The notes beneath the pieces were generated by a model. It did not search any database. It was not told the origin of the DNA and worked only from the letters and a program-made list of their open reading frames with translations. From an uncultured bacterium (lineage in GTDB: Bacteria > Spirochaetota > UBA4802 > UB4802), in contig CALEUQ010000027.1 in the NCBI GenBank assembly GCA_937920495.1, positions 1 to 64,000 on the forward strand: DNA of 64,000 nucleotides. The letters are read 5' to 3'. A program made the position numbers and the translations under genes. This document shows, in pieces, positions 56,931 to 64,000 of the stretch. Position 1 is the first letter of the stretch, and each line of letters opens with the position of its first letter.

Positions 56931-58286
56931 TTATTTCATGTGTTTAAAGTTATCTACAATAGCATCACACTGTGCTTTTGACTTCCCTTCAGCAATAATT
57001 CTGAATATAGGCTCTGTATTGGAAGGCCTGAGATGCACCCAGCCGCCCTTAAACGCAGCATGATTCACAAAATCTATACGTATGCCATCAAGAGTATTAA
57101 TGACTTCACCAGCATACTGCTCTTTAATTTTTTGTGCGATAGTAACTGTGTCAAATCCATCGTCACTATGCAACGTATCTTTGTGCATATAATACACTGG
57201 CAGGCTTGACACAATCCGTGAAAGTGGCTCATTGCGATGTGCCATAAGCTCCAGGCAATACCCGATACCAACCAAGCTATCCCTGCCATAGTGCACCTCC
57301 GGAGAAATAACACCACCATTACCTTCGCCTCCTATCACTGCCCTGTATTTTTTCATTGCTTCAACCACATGTATCTCGCCAACCTTTGAACGGTACACCG
57401 GCACACCAAAATGTGACGCAACATCCTCAATGGCCTTTGTTGTTGACATATTCACCACAACAGGACCTTTTTTCTTTGCAAGGCATCGCAGAGCAGCCAG
57501 AGTCACGGTGAGCTCCTCACCAATTGGGTGCCCTTTTTCATTTACTATCGCCAGTCTATCTGCATCCGGATCCTGTGCAAAGCCAATATCAGCCTTGTGT
57601 GTTTTCACTGCCTGCGAGAGTTTTTTTAAATTTTTTGCAACAGGTTCTGCACCGCGCGGGAATGTACCGGTGCTCATATCGCAATGAATGGGAATTACCC
57701 TGCAACCTAATTTCTTCAACAGTTGCTGAGTAATGACCGAACCGGCACCATTCACCGAGTCAAGCACCACTGTGAATTTCTTTTTTTTAATAGCGGCAAC
57801 ATCAACAACAGCAAGTACTTTTTCAATATGGATATCTGCCGCAGAGTTATTGTACATAATAGGCTTTATGGCATTCCACATAGCACCAAAAGGTGCAATG
57901 GTATCAACAAGTGATAGAAATGCATTCATTTCTTCCGGACCAAAGAAGCTGCCTGTTTTATTGATAAGTTTAAATGCATTCCACTGTATGGGATTATGCG
58001 ATGCAGAGATAACCACACCAGCCTTTGCCCTTGTATGCTCCACCATAACCTGCACGGTAGGCGTTGGCACCACACCAATATCAATCACCTGACATCCGCA
58101 TAATGACAGCACACTCTGAAAACACTGTGAAATTTGATGCCCGGTAATACGTGAATCCCTGCCAACAATAACCTTGCCTCCACCAATGTGTCTGGCAAAA
58201 GCCATACCCACCCTGGTAATCAAATCAGGTGTAAATGATTCTCCCACCACGCCCCTGATACCTGATATGCTTTTCATTAAACTCAT
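56931..58286 (-). CDS. glmM: Phosphoglucosamine mutase
   Basis: GlmM converts glucosamine-6-phosphate to glucosamine-1-phosphate for UDP-GlcNAc. The phosphoserine loop is SASHNPIQWNAFK, the metal loop is QDPDADRLAIV, the sugar loop is GGEGNGGV and the phosphate loop is RPSNTEPIFRI. The frame extends to a GTG at 58304, but ATG 58286 has GAGG 6 bases before it. It starts 65 bases after secA. A GCGATAGTAAC site lies inside. A related phosphomannomutase activity cannot be excluded. Confidence 0.87.
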   Translation of the reverse strand: MSLMKSISGIRGVVGESFTPDLITRVGMAFARHIGGGKVIVGRDSRITGHQISQCFQSVLSLCGCQVIDIGVVPTPTVQVMVEHTRAKAGVVISASHNPIQWNAFKLINKTGSFFGPEEMNAFLSLVDTIAPFGAMWNAIKPIMYNNSAADIHIEKVLAVVDVAAIKKKKFTVVLDSVNGAGSVITQQLLKKLGCRVIPIHCDMSTGTFPRGAEPVAKNLKKLSQAVKTHKADIGFAQDPDADRLAIVNEKGHPIGEELTVTLAALRCLAKKKGPVVVNMSTTKAIEDVASHFGVPVYRSKVGEIHVVEAMKKYRAVIGGEGNGGVISPEVHYGRDSLVGIGYCLELMAHRNEPLSRIVSSLPVYYMHKDTLHSDDGFDTVTIAQKIKEQYAGEVINTLDGIRIDFVNHAAFKGGWVHLRPSNTEPIFRIIAEGKSKAQCDAIVDNFKHMK

Positions 58287-58351
58287 GCCACACCTCTTGA
58301 TCACATGCTATGTACAAACATACTACCATGAAAATGTTGTTGTAAATGTAT

Positions 58352-61099
58352 TTAGCCTCGTCTGCTTCTTCGTGTTTTTTTGCGTTTTACGCCACCCGTT
58401 ATCTCCTTTTTATCGCCAGCCTGACTGCTGATAGAAGGTCGCGGTGCTATAGCAACAGGAATGCCACCAGCGCCAAATTGTGCAACCTCAGGTTTTATCT
58501 CCTGCCCAAGCGGTATGGGAAGCTCCTGTGGCTTAATTTCAATCTCCTCAACTTTCTTTAACCTCACTTTCAAAAGCATCTCAATGATATCAAGTTTAAG
58601 GTTATCAAGCATCTCGTTAAAAAGCTCAAACCCGCGCAGTTTATATTCAACAAGCGGATTTCGTTCGCTGTAACCGGCTGTCCATATACCATCACGCAGA
58701 TCATCCATTACCAGCAGGTGATCACGCCACTTGGTATCTATCACCTGAAGTGATACAAGCCGTTCAAGCGTACGCATGTGGTCGCTACCCACTTCTTCCT
58801 CCTTGGCTTTATATAACTTCAGCAATTGTTCCTTAACAGTTGCAACAAGCGCATCATGTGAAAGATCCTCCACATTTACTCCCAAGGACTCCAGGTCAAA
58901 TCCAAACTTTGAACGCAAGAAACCATTGAGTCCATCAATATCCCAATCGTCTGCATGCCGTTTTTCTTCAGTAAAATAAGGAATCCAGCTTTCCACAACA
59001 TCATCAATATACTCACGTATCTTTGGCCAGACATCCTCACCGTCCAGGATAGCATTGCGTTCTTTATAGATATATTCGCGCTGACTGTTCATGACATCGT
59101 CATACTCCAGAAGGTGCTTGCGGATTTCAAAGTTTCTGCCTTCCACTCTTTTCTGAGCATTTTCAATGGCGCGCGATACCATCCTGCTTTCAATCTCCTG
59201 CCCTTCTTCCATACCTAAACGCTGCATCACGTTAGAAATTCTGTCCGAGCCAAAAATGCGCATGAGGTCATCTTCAAGCGAAAGATAAAAACGTGATGAC
59301 CCGGGATCGCCCTGCCTTCCTGACCGTCCTCTCAACTGATTATCAATTCGTCGTGCTTCATGCCGTTCAGTACCCAGAATGTGCAAGCCACCTGCTTCTA
59401 CCACCTTATTGTGATTATCAAGCCATTCTTTAGCTTTCCGCACAATATCAAGCGCCTTATGCTGATCCTGTCCTGTCATAGTATGAGCAAGGCTTGCTGC
59501 CTCCTCAAAGTTGCTTTTCAGAATTGCTTCTCTGAAACGTTCCCATAGTTTTGCATCGTGTATGGGTTTCCAGCTCTCCAGCTCGTCAATATAGGTTTTC
59601 CTTCCACCTAACACTATATCAGTACCACGGCCTGCCATATTTGTGGCGATAGTTACTGTGCCAGGGCGCCCTGCCTCGGCAATTATCTGAGCTTCTTTTT
59701 CATGATACTTTGCATTTAACACATTGTGCGGAATACCAACTCTTTTGAGCATATCCGACAATTTTTCTGATTTTTCAATAGAGATGGTACCCACAAGCAC
59801 TGGTCGTCCTGCCTCTCGCATCTGTTGTATTTCTTGTACTATTGCATTGAACTTTTCTTTTTCTGTACGATAGATTTTGTCAGGATAATCGGTTCTTCGT
59901 ACCGGTTCATTTGTAGGAATGACAACAACATCCAGATTATATATCTTTTTAAATTCTATCGCTTCAGTATCAGCGGTACCGGTCATACCGGCTAATTTTT
60001 TATACATCCTGAAATAGTTCTGGAATGTAATCTGAGCAAATGTCTGGCTTTCACGCGCTATCGGAACATTTTCCTTTGCTTCAAGAGCCTGATGCAACCC
60101 ATCAGAGTATCTTCGGCCAGGCATAAGCCTTCCGGTAAACTCATCCACAATAATGACCTGTCCGTCCTTCACAATGTAATCGATGTCACGTTTAAATAAT
60201 GTATGAGCCTTCAATGCCTGGTTAACATGATGCACTAATTCTATATTGCGACTATCGTACAGGTTATCTATCTTTAAAAGTCTTTCAACGTGTTTTACAC
60301 CTTCTTCGGTCAAAAGGGCATTGCGGTCTTTTTCGTTAACTTCATAATCAACGCCTTCCTTAAGGCTTGGAATAATTTTATTAATTAGATAATATTTTTT
60401 GGTAGATTCATCGGTGGAACCCGAAATGATAAGCGGTGTACGCGCTTCATCAATAAGTATTGAGTCAACCTCATCTACTATTGCATAGTAGAGCTCACGT
60501 TGTACCCTTAGAGATTTATGTTCCACCATATTATCTCTTAGGTAATCAAACCCAAACTCATTGTTGGTTCCGTATGTCACATCACACCGATACGCCTTCT
60601 GGCGTGCATAATAATCCATATTATGCTGAATCACACCAACTGTAAGACCTAAATATTTGTAGATTGGCCCCATCCACTCAGAGTCACGGCGTGCAAGGTA
60701 ATCATTCACAGTCACAACGTGCACACCCTTCCCCGCCAATGCGTTAAGATACACGGGCATTGTTGCAACAAGTGTTTTGCCTTCACCTGTCTTCATTTCC
60801 GCAATCTTACCCTGATGCAACACAATTGCACCCATAAGCTGCACATCAAAATGCCGCATACCAATAGTACGCCACGCAGCTTCGCGAACCATGGCAAATG
60901 CATAAGGCAACAGCTCGTCAATGGGCTGGCCCTGCTCTATGCGCCCTCTAAATTCAGCAGTTTTTGCCAGCATCTGGTCCTGAGTCAGCTGTTTTACCTC
61001 ATCTTCCAGTGCGTTTATCTGTGCCACAATGGGCTGCAACTTTTTAATATCACGTTCGTGCTTTGTGCCAAAGAATAAACTCAAGATTTTATCTATCAT
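58352..61099 (-). CDS. secA: Preprotein translocase ATPase SecA
   Basis: SecA drives proteins through SecYEG. Motor motifs are [39 protein letters not shown] and [15 protein letters not shown]. Length (915) is normal, but the C-terminus is basic ([11 protein letters not shown]) and lacks the usual CxCx8CH zinc motif. AGGAAACAG precedes the ATG. A perfect GCGATAGTTAC lies in the codons of TVTIAT (59646-59656). Confidence 0.96.
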   Translation of the reverse strand: MIDKILSLFFGTKHERDIKKLQPIVAQINALEDEVKQLTQDQMLAKTAEFRGRIEQGQPIDELLPYAFAMVREAAWRTIGMRHFDVQLMGAIVLHQGKIAEMKTGEGKTLVATMPVYLNALAGKGVHVVTVNDYLARRDSEWMGPIYKYLGLTVGVIQHNMDYYARQKAYRCDVTYGTNNEFGFDYLRDNMVEHKSLRVQRELYYAIVDEVDSILIDEARTPLIISGSTDESTKKYYLINKIIPSLKEGVDYEVNEKDRNALLTEEGVKHVERLLKIDNLYDSRNIELVHHVNQALKAHTLFKRDIDYIVKDGQVIIVDEFTGRLMPGRRYSDGLHQALEAKENVPIARESQTFAQITFQNYFRMYKKLAGMTGTADTEAIEFKKIYNLDVVVIPTNEPVRRTDYPDKIYRTEKEKFNAIVQEIQQMREAGRPVLVGTISIEKSEKLSDMLKRVGIPHNVLNAKYHEKEAQIIAEAGRPGTVTIATNMAGRGTDIVLGGRKTYIDELESWKPIHDAKLWERFREAILKSNFEEAASLAHTMTGQDQHKALDIVRKAKEWLDNHNKVVEAGGLHILGTERHEARRIDNQLRGRSGRQGDPGSSRFYLSLEDDLMRIFGSDRISNVMQRLGMEEGQEIESRMVSRAIENAQKRVEGRNFEIRKHLLEYDDVMNSQREYIYKERNAILDGEDVWPKIREYIDDVVESWIPYFTEEKRHADDWDIDGLNGFLRSKFGFDLESLGVNVEDLSHDALVATVKEQLLKLYKAKEEEVGSDHMRTLERLVSLQVIDTKWRDHLLVMDDLRDGIWTAGYSERNPLVEYKLRGFELFNEMLDNLKLDIIEMLLKVRLKKVEEIEIKPQELPIPLGQEIKPEVAQFGAGGIPVAIAPRPSISSQAGDKKEITGGVKRKKTRRSRRG

Positions 61100-61435
61100 A
61101 ACTGTTTCCTGTTTATGAATTTATAGTATTTGTATAATTTCAAATGTAAAACTTCACTACATATGCTCTTACGATAATTGTAAAGCTACTTCTATGCTAT
61201 TTTTGAAATAAAATGTTTAAATTTGGATTACTATTATTGTAATAACTCATTATACAAGTATTTTTTATAATAAACAAAATATATTTAATATACAAAATCA
61301 ATCTATAGTTAAGGAACATTCGTATATATTATGTTACAGAAATGGGCACATATAATAATAGTTTCTTTTCTATAGCTTTTTTATTTAAATAAATCAGATG
61401 GGGATTTTCTGACTTTTTTTGTCTTATCAAAACCA
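61100..61435. other. AT-rich intergenic region
   Basis: Nothing is recognised in these 336 bases between proB and secA apart from A/T runs. It may hold the secA promoter and the end of the rpmA-obg-proB transcript, but no convincing element is seen. Confidence 0.4.
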
Positions 61436-62548
61436 TCAAAACACAATCAAATCATCCCTGTTAATTACTTCTAAATAATATTGTGACCCAAATATTTTCT
61501 TTATTTCCTGTGTTTTTTTGCCTTTAATTTTTTCAAGCTCTTCACTGGTATAATTGACAATACCTTTTGCAACCAGATTTCCTTTTTTATCAGTAACTTC
61601 CACTGCATCACCCAGGTCAAAATTTCCTTCTATATGTGTTATACCTATAGCCAGTAACGATTTTTTATTTTCTTTGAGCGCTTTCACGGCTCCATCATCA
61701 ATAATGAGCTTACCTTTAGGTTTTACATTGAATGCTATCCACCGCTTTTTGCTTTTTAATTTTGATTGCATTTTTCCCAAAAAGAGTGTACCTATCTTTT
61801 CACCCTGCATTATTCTCTTTAGTATATGCTCTGTCCTCCCATTTGCAATTATCATCATCTCACCCGATTTTATCACTATCTCGCCGGCTTTTATCTTTGT
61901 ATACATACCGCCAGTACCATGTTCACTGCCTGCACCTCTGCATCGCTTCCATACATCATCATTTATCTCATGAATTTCTGATACTGGTTCTGCGTCATTC
62001 TCATTCCAGTAAAAACCATCAACGTCGGATAACAATACAAGAAGATTTGCCTGTACAATATTAGACACATGAGCCGACAGTGTATCATTATCGCCAAACT
62101 TAATCTCTTTTATCACAACCGAGTCATTTTCATTAACTATCGGCACCACACCCATTTCAAGAAGTGCATTCAACGTATGGCGTGCGTTTAAAAACCTGCG
62201 GCGGTGCTTGACATCATCTTCGGTAAGCAATATCTGGCCAACCTCATAGCCATATTTATTGAAGCAGTCTCGGTATACATCCATAAGTATTGATTGCCCT
62301 ATAGCAGCTAACGCCTGCTTTTCAGGGATGGTGCATAAGTTGCGTTTTTTCTTCATTACCGCTGAACCAGCACTTATAGCACCTGAACTTACAATGACAA
62401 TACGGTATTTTTTCTTTAACAGGAATACAACATCATCAACAAGTCTGGTAACCTGCTTTTTGGATATGCCAGCTTCATCAGCGATAAGTGAAGAGCCAAT
62501 TTTAACAACTATCGTTTTTACATGTTTTAAATATGCAGAACGTGGCAT
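61436..62548 (-). CDS. proB: Glutamate 5-kinase
   Basis: ProB phosphorylates glutamate in proline synthesis. The kinase domain has VVKIGSSLIAD at the start, VSSGAISAGSAVM, VPIVNENDSV and GTGGMYTKIKAGEI. A C-terminal PUA domain (about 280-370) is present, as in the long form. It begins 4 bases after obg. No proA is in the window. Confidence 0.94.
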   Translation of the reverse strand: MPRSAYLKHVKTIVVKIGSSLIADEAGISKKQVTRLVDDVVFLLKKKYRIVIVSSGAISAGSAVMKKKRNLCTIPEKQALAAIGQSILMDVYRDCFNKYGYEVGQILLTEDDVKHRRRFLNARHTLNALLEMGVVPIVNENDSVVIKEIKFGDNDTLSAHVSNIVQANLLVLLSDVDGFYWNENDAEPVSEIHEINDDVWKRCRGAGSEHGTGGMYTKIKAGEIVIKSGEMMIIANGRTEHILKRIMQGEKIGTLFLGKMQSKLKSKKRWIAFNVKPKGKLIIDDGAVKALKENKKSLLAIGITHIEGNFDLGDAVEVTDKKGNLVAKGIVNYTSEELEKIKGKKTQEIKKIFGSQYYLEVINRDDLIVF

Positions 62549-62552
62549 GTAA

Positions 62553-63536
62553 TTATTCCATTAAGCTAAAAAGTTTTTCTACTAAAACATCGGTATTATA
62601 TCCTGTCAATGATGATATAGGTAATACCGTATATTTTTCTTTTTCAAGAAGCTCAATGCGCTTGTTTAAAGCCGCTGCATCTGCCATATCACTTTTTGTC
62701 ATAAGTATCATTGATGTCCTTTGCGGCAACTCTTTATTATAGGTTGACAACTCTTCTTTTAACAGCAAAAGCGTATACAGTGGGTCTGCATCAATAGCCT
62801 CAATGCAGAATAAAATAATTTGTACACGCTCAATATGCTGCAAAAACGACAGCCCCAGACCTAGCCCCTTATGTGCTCCTTCAATAATTCCCGGGATATC
62901 TGCTATTTTAATTATTCGTTCCCCCCGTTCAATGACGCCCAAATTTGGTACAAGTGTAGTAAAAGGATAATCGGCAATCTTTGGCTGCGCATTGGTGATA
63001 GCTTTCAGTAAGGTTGATTTGCCCACATTAGGAAGTCCAACTAATCCCACATCAGCTATCAATTTAAGATTAAGTAGCACCACACGCTCCTGGCCAGGCA
63101 TACCCGGCTGCGCAAACCGTGGTGCCTGATGAGTTGCTGTTTTAAAAAATGCATTCCCTTTGCCACCCATGCCGCCTTTAGCCACACACACCATATCACC
63201 TTCATTCACAAGGTCGGCTAAAATTTCACCGGTTTCTGCATCCAGTACCTGTGTTCCTGCCGGAACTTTGATAATCAGGTCCTGCCCATCCTGTCCATGG
63301 CGGTTCTGGCCCATTCCAAAACCACCATTCTGGGCTTTGTATACTCTATCCTTAAAAAGATGCCCTAAATTATAATATCCCTGCCAGGCCTGTATGATGA
63401 CATCACCACCTTTACCTCCATCCCCTCCGTCAGGGCCTCCCTTTGGTATATACTTCTCTCTCCTGAATGAAACAGCACCAGCGCCACCTTTTCCTGCACG
63501 CACTTTTATTACTATGTTATCTTTAAATTTTGCCAC
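62553..63536 (-). CDS. obgE: Obg-family GTPase
   Basis: Obg acts in late 50S assembly and the stringent response. The glycine-rich Obg fold (RAGKGGAGAVSFRREKYIPK, GGDGGKGGDVI) is followed by the G domain with GLPNVGKST, DIPGIIEGAHKGLGLG and a TKSD-type G4. At 327 residues it lacks the extra C-terminal OCT domain, a common variant. The start is GTG 63536. It lies behind rpmA, the usual order. Confidence 0.95.
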   Translation of the reverse strand: MAKFKDNIVIKVRAGKGGAGAVSFRREKYIPKGGPDGGDGGKGGDVIIQAWQGYYNLGHLFKDRVYKAQNGGFGMGQNRHGQDGQDLIIKVPAGTQVLDAETGEILADLVNEGDMVCVAKGGMGGKGNAFFKTATHQAPRFAQPGMPGQERVVLLNLKLIADVGLVGLPNVGKSTLLKAITNAQPKIADYPFTTLVPNLGVIERGERIIKIADIPGIIEGAHKGLGLGLSFLQHIERVQIILFCIEAIDADPLYTLLLLKEELSTYNKELPQRTSMILMTKSDMADAAALNKRIELLEKEKYTVLPISSLTGYNTDVLVEKLFSLME

Positions 63537-63633
63537 TGTAGTACCTGTTTAGTATAATGCTTTTATTATCAGGATAGCTCATTATATTTGTCGTACATGA
63601 AAATAGAGTATTATATTGCCATTACTCATTCCA

Positions 63634-63805
63634 AATGCATAAGATTTCTCGTCGCTTCGTTCCTCGAAATGACAAAAAAAGCTTCACCACTCGAAATGGC
63701 GAGAAGGATGTTTCGCTTCTCGAAATGACATTTCTTGTTTTGTCATTTCTTATGCTAAAACCCACCTTCTCCCTTCTCCTTGCAAAGGAGAGGGGTCGGG
63801 GTGAA
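63634..63805. repeat. Composite inverted and direct repeat element
   Basis: GAAATGACAAAA (63666-63677) pairs exactly with TTTTGTCATTTC (63738-63749), and GCATAAG (63637-63643) with CTTATGC (63749-63755). CTCGAAATGRC recurs three times (63663, 63690, 63719). Next to it, TCTCCTT-GCA-AAGGAGA (63775-63791) sits inside CACC...GGTG. The layout looks like small non-autonomous mobile repeats. Confidence 0.6.
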
Positions 63806-63821
63806 GTGAATATAACATTCC

Positions 63822-63864
63822 AAATAAAAAAAGCTTATATTGTTACAATACAATACAAGCTTTT
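63822..63864 (-). terminator. Rho-independent terminator of rpmA
   Basis: AAAAGCTTATATTGT (63829-63843) and ACAATACAAGCTTTT (63850-63864) form a 15-bp stem with one mismatch and a 6-base loop. On the minus strand a T-rich run follows, 37 bases after the rpmA stop. Confidence 0.75.
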
Positions 63865-63900
63865 ATAATTATAGCTGTAGATATTTGAGTATATTTTACA

Positions 63901-64000
63901 TTACGCCTGAACAGGATATACTGATACCTTTTTTCTTTCCTTATCAAGCCGCTCAAATTTGACTATTCCGTCAGTAACTGCAAAGAGAGTATCATCACTC
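63901..64000 (-). CDS. rpmA: Large ribosomal subunit protein bL27, 3' part
   Basis: The frame ending at TAA 63901 reads [20 protein letters not shown] then [11 protein letters not shown], the conserved C-terminal part of bL27. The 5' part is beyond the window. Its position upstream of obg matches the usual rplU-rpmA-obg order. It is followed by a terminator, so obg may have its own promoter in the repeat-rich gap. Confidence 0.92.
   Translation of the reverse strand, partial: SDDTLFAVTDGIVKFERLDKERKKVSVYPVQA

Larger units (their letters stand above)
63537..63900. other. Intergenic region with nested inverted repeats
   Basis: This 364-base gap between rpmA and obg holds a composite repeat (63634-63805) and the rpmA terminator. 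No gene is supported; an open frame through it follows the repeats and has no ribosome site. Confidence 0.6.

Noticed and set aside
63635-63868. 77-residue open frame
   Set aside because: It runs through repeats and the rpmA terminator and has no ribosome site.

Overview
The window is 64 kb of AT-rich bacterial chromosome (about 37% GC by eye). It carries around 50 genes, one tRNA, two degenerate or edge-cut members of a small gene family, one transposase-like gene and several families of short repeats. Lipoproteins with loose spirochaete-like lipoboxes, an Omp85-like barrel protein, a LolA-like protein, a 7TM/SpoIIE phosphatase, a DUF1015 protein, a STAS antagonist and membrane-anchored TPR proteins suggest a Gram-negative member of the Spirochaetota, probably not a well-studied genus. 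That placement is inference; there is no rRNA here to settle it.

Layout. 1-950: left-edge hypothetical gene, a short GC-rich repeat array and an intergenic repeat. 950-12.6 kb: SpoIIE-type phosphatase, glycosidase-like propeller protein, serine acetyltransferase, two TetR regulators, AAA/DUF4143 ATPase, polyprenyl synthase, hisF, a response regulator with a tail-anchored partner, and a DUF362 ferredoxin-like protein. 12.7-16.2 kb: ATPase-HDOD fusion, glyQ (no glyS beside it) and a DHH phosphoesterase. 16.2-25.5 kb: a compact minus-strand block with a ParB-like protein, two TM-TPR proteins ending in degenerate Mrr-like domains, an (alpha/alpha)6-like protein, a STAS protein, a 4-TM protein and a CNB/MinD-like/patatin-like protein that has lost its patatin catalytic motifs. 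26-28.4 kb: tRNA-Ala(GGC), DUF1015, greA, rseC-like. 28.4-32.2 kb: accessory envelope genes around a REP-associated-type transposase, studded with copies of GGTGTCAGAGC. 32.2-43.2 kb: mfd, SurA-like lipoprotein, radical SAM protein, pseudogene, lipoproteins, recG. 43.2-64 kb: mostly housekeeping, mainly minus strand: SEC-C protein, orphan 554-residue protein, ftsH, tilS, a phosphohexomutase (plus strand), ybeY-pgpH-phoH-aspS, glmM, secA, proB-obg-rpmA.

How genes work together. ybeY, pgpH and phoH follow aspS in one tight run. rpmA-obg-proB and tilS-ftsH are also familiar neighbour sets. The SpoIIE phosphatase (about 1-3 kb) and the STAS antagonist (21 kb) are the usual two ends of a partner-switching pathway, but they are not adjacent and their pairing is not shown.

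The most unusual signal is not a gene. The 8-mer CGATAGTT (extended GCGATAGTTAC) occurs about 22 times counting both strands, where about 2-3 are expected. It lies inside genes in several reading frames and between genes. A second word, GTCAGAGC, occurs 11 times within 3.9 kb around the transposase gene and I noticed none elsewhere. These are the two candidates here for undescribed DNA-level systems; the 16.2-25.5 kb block is the best candidate for an undescribed protein system.
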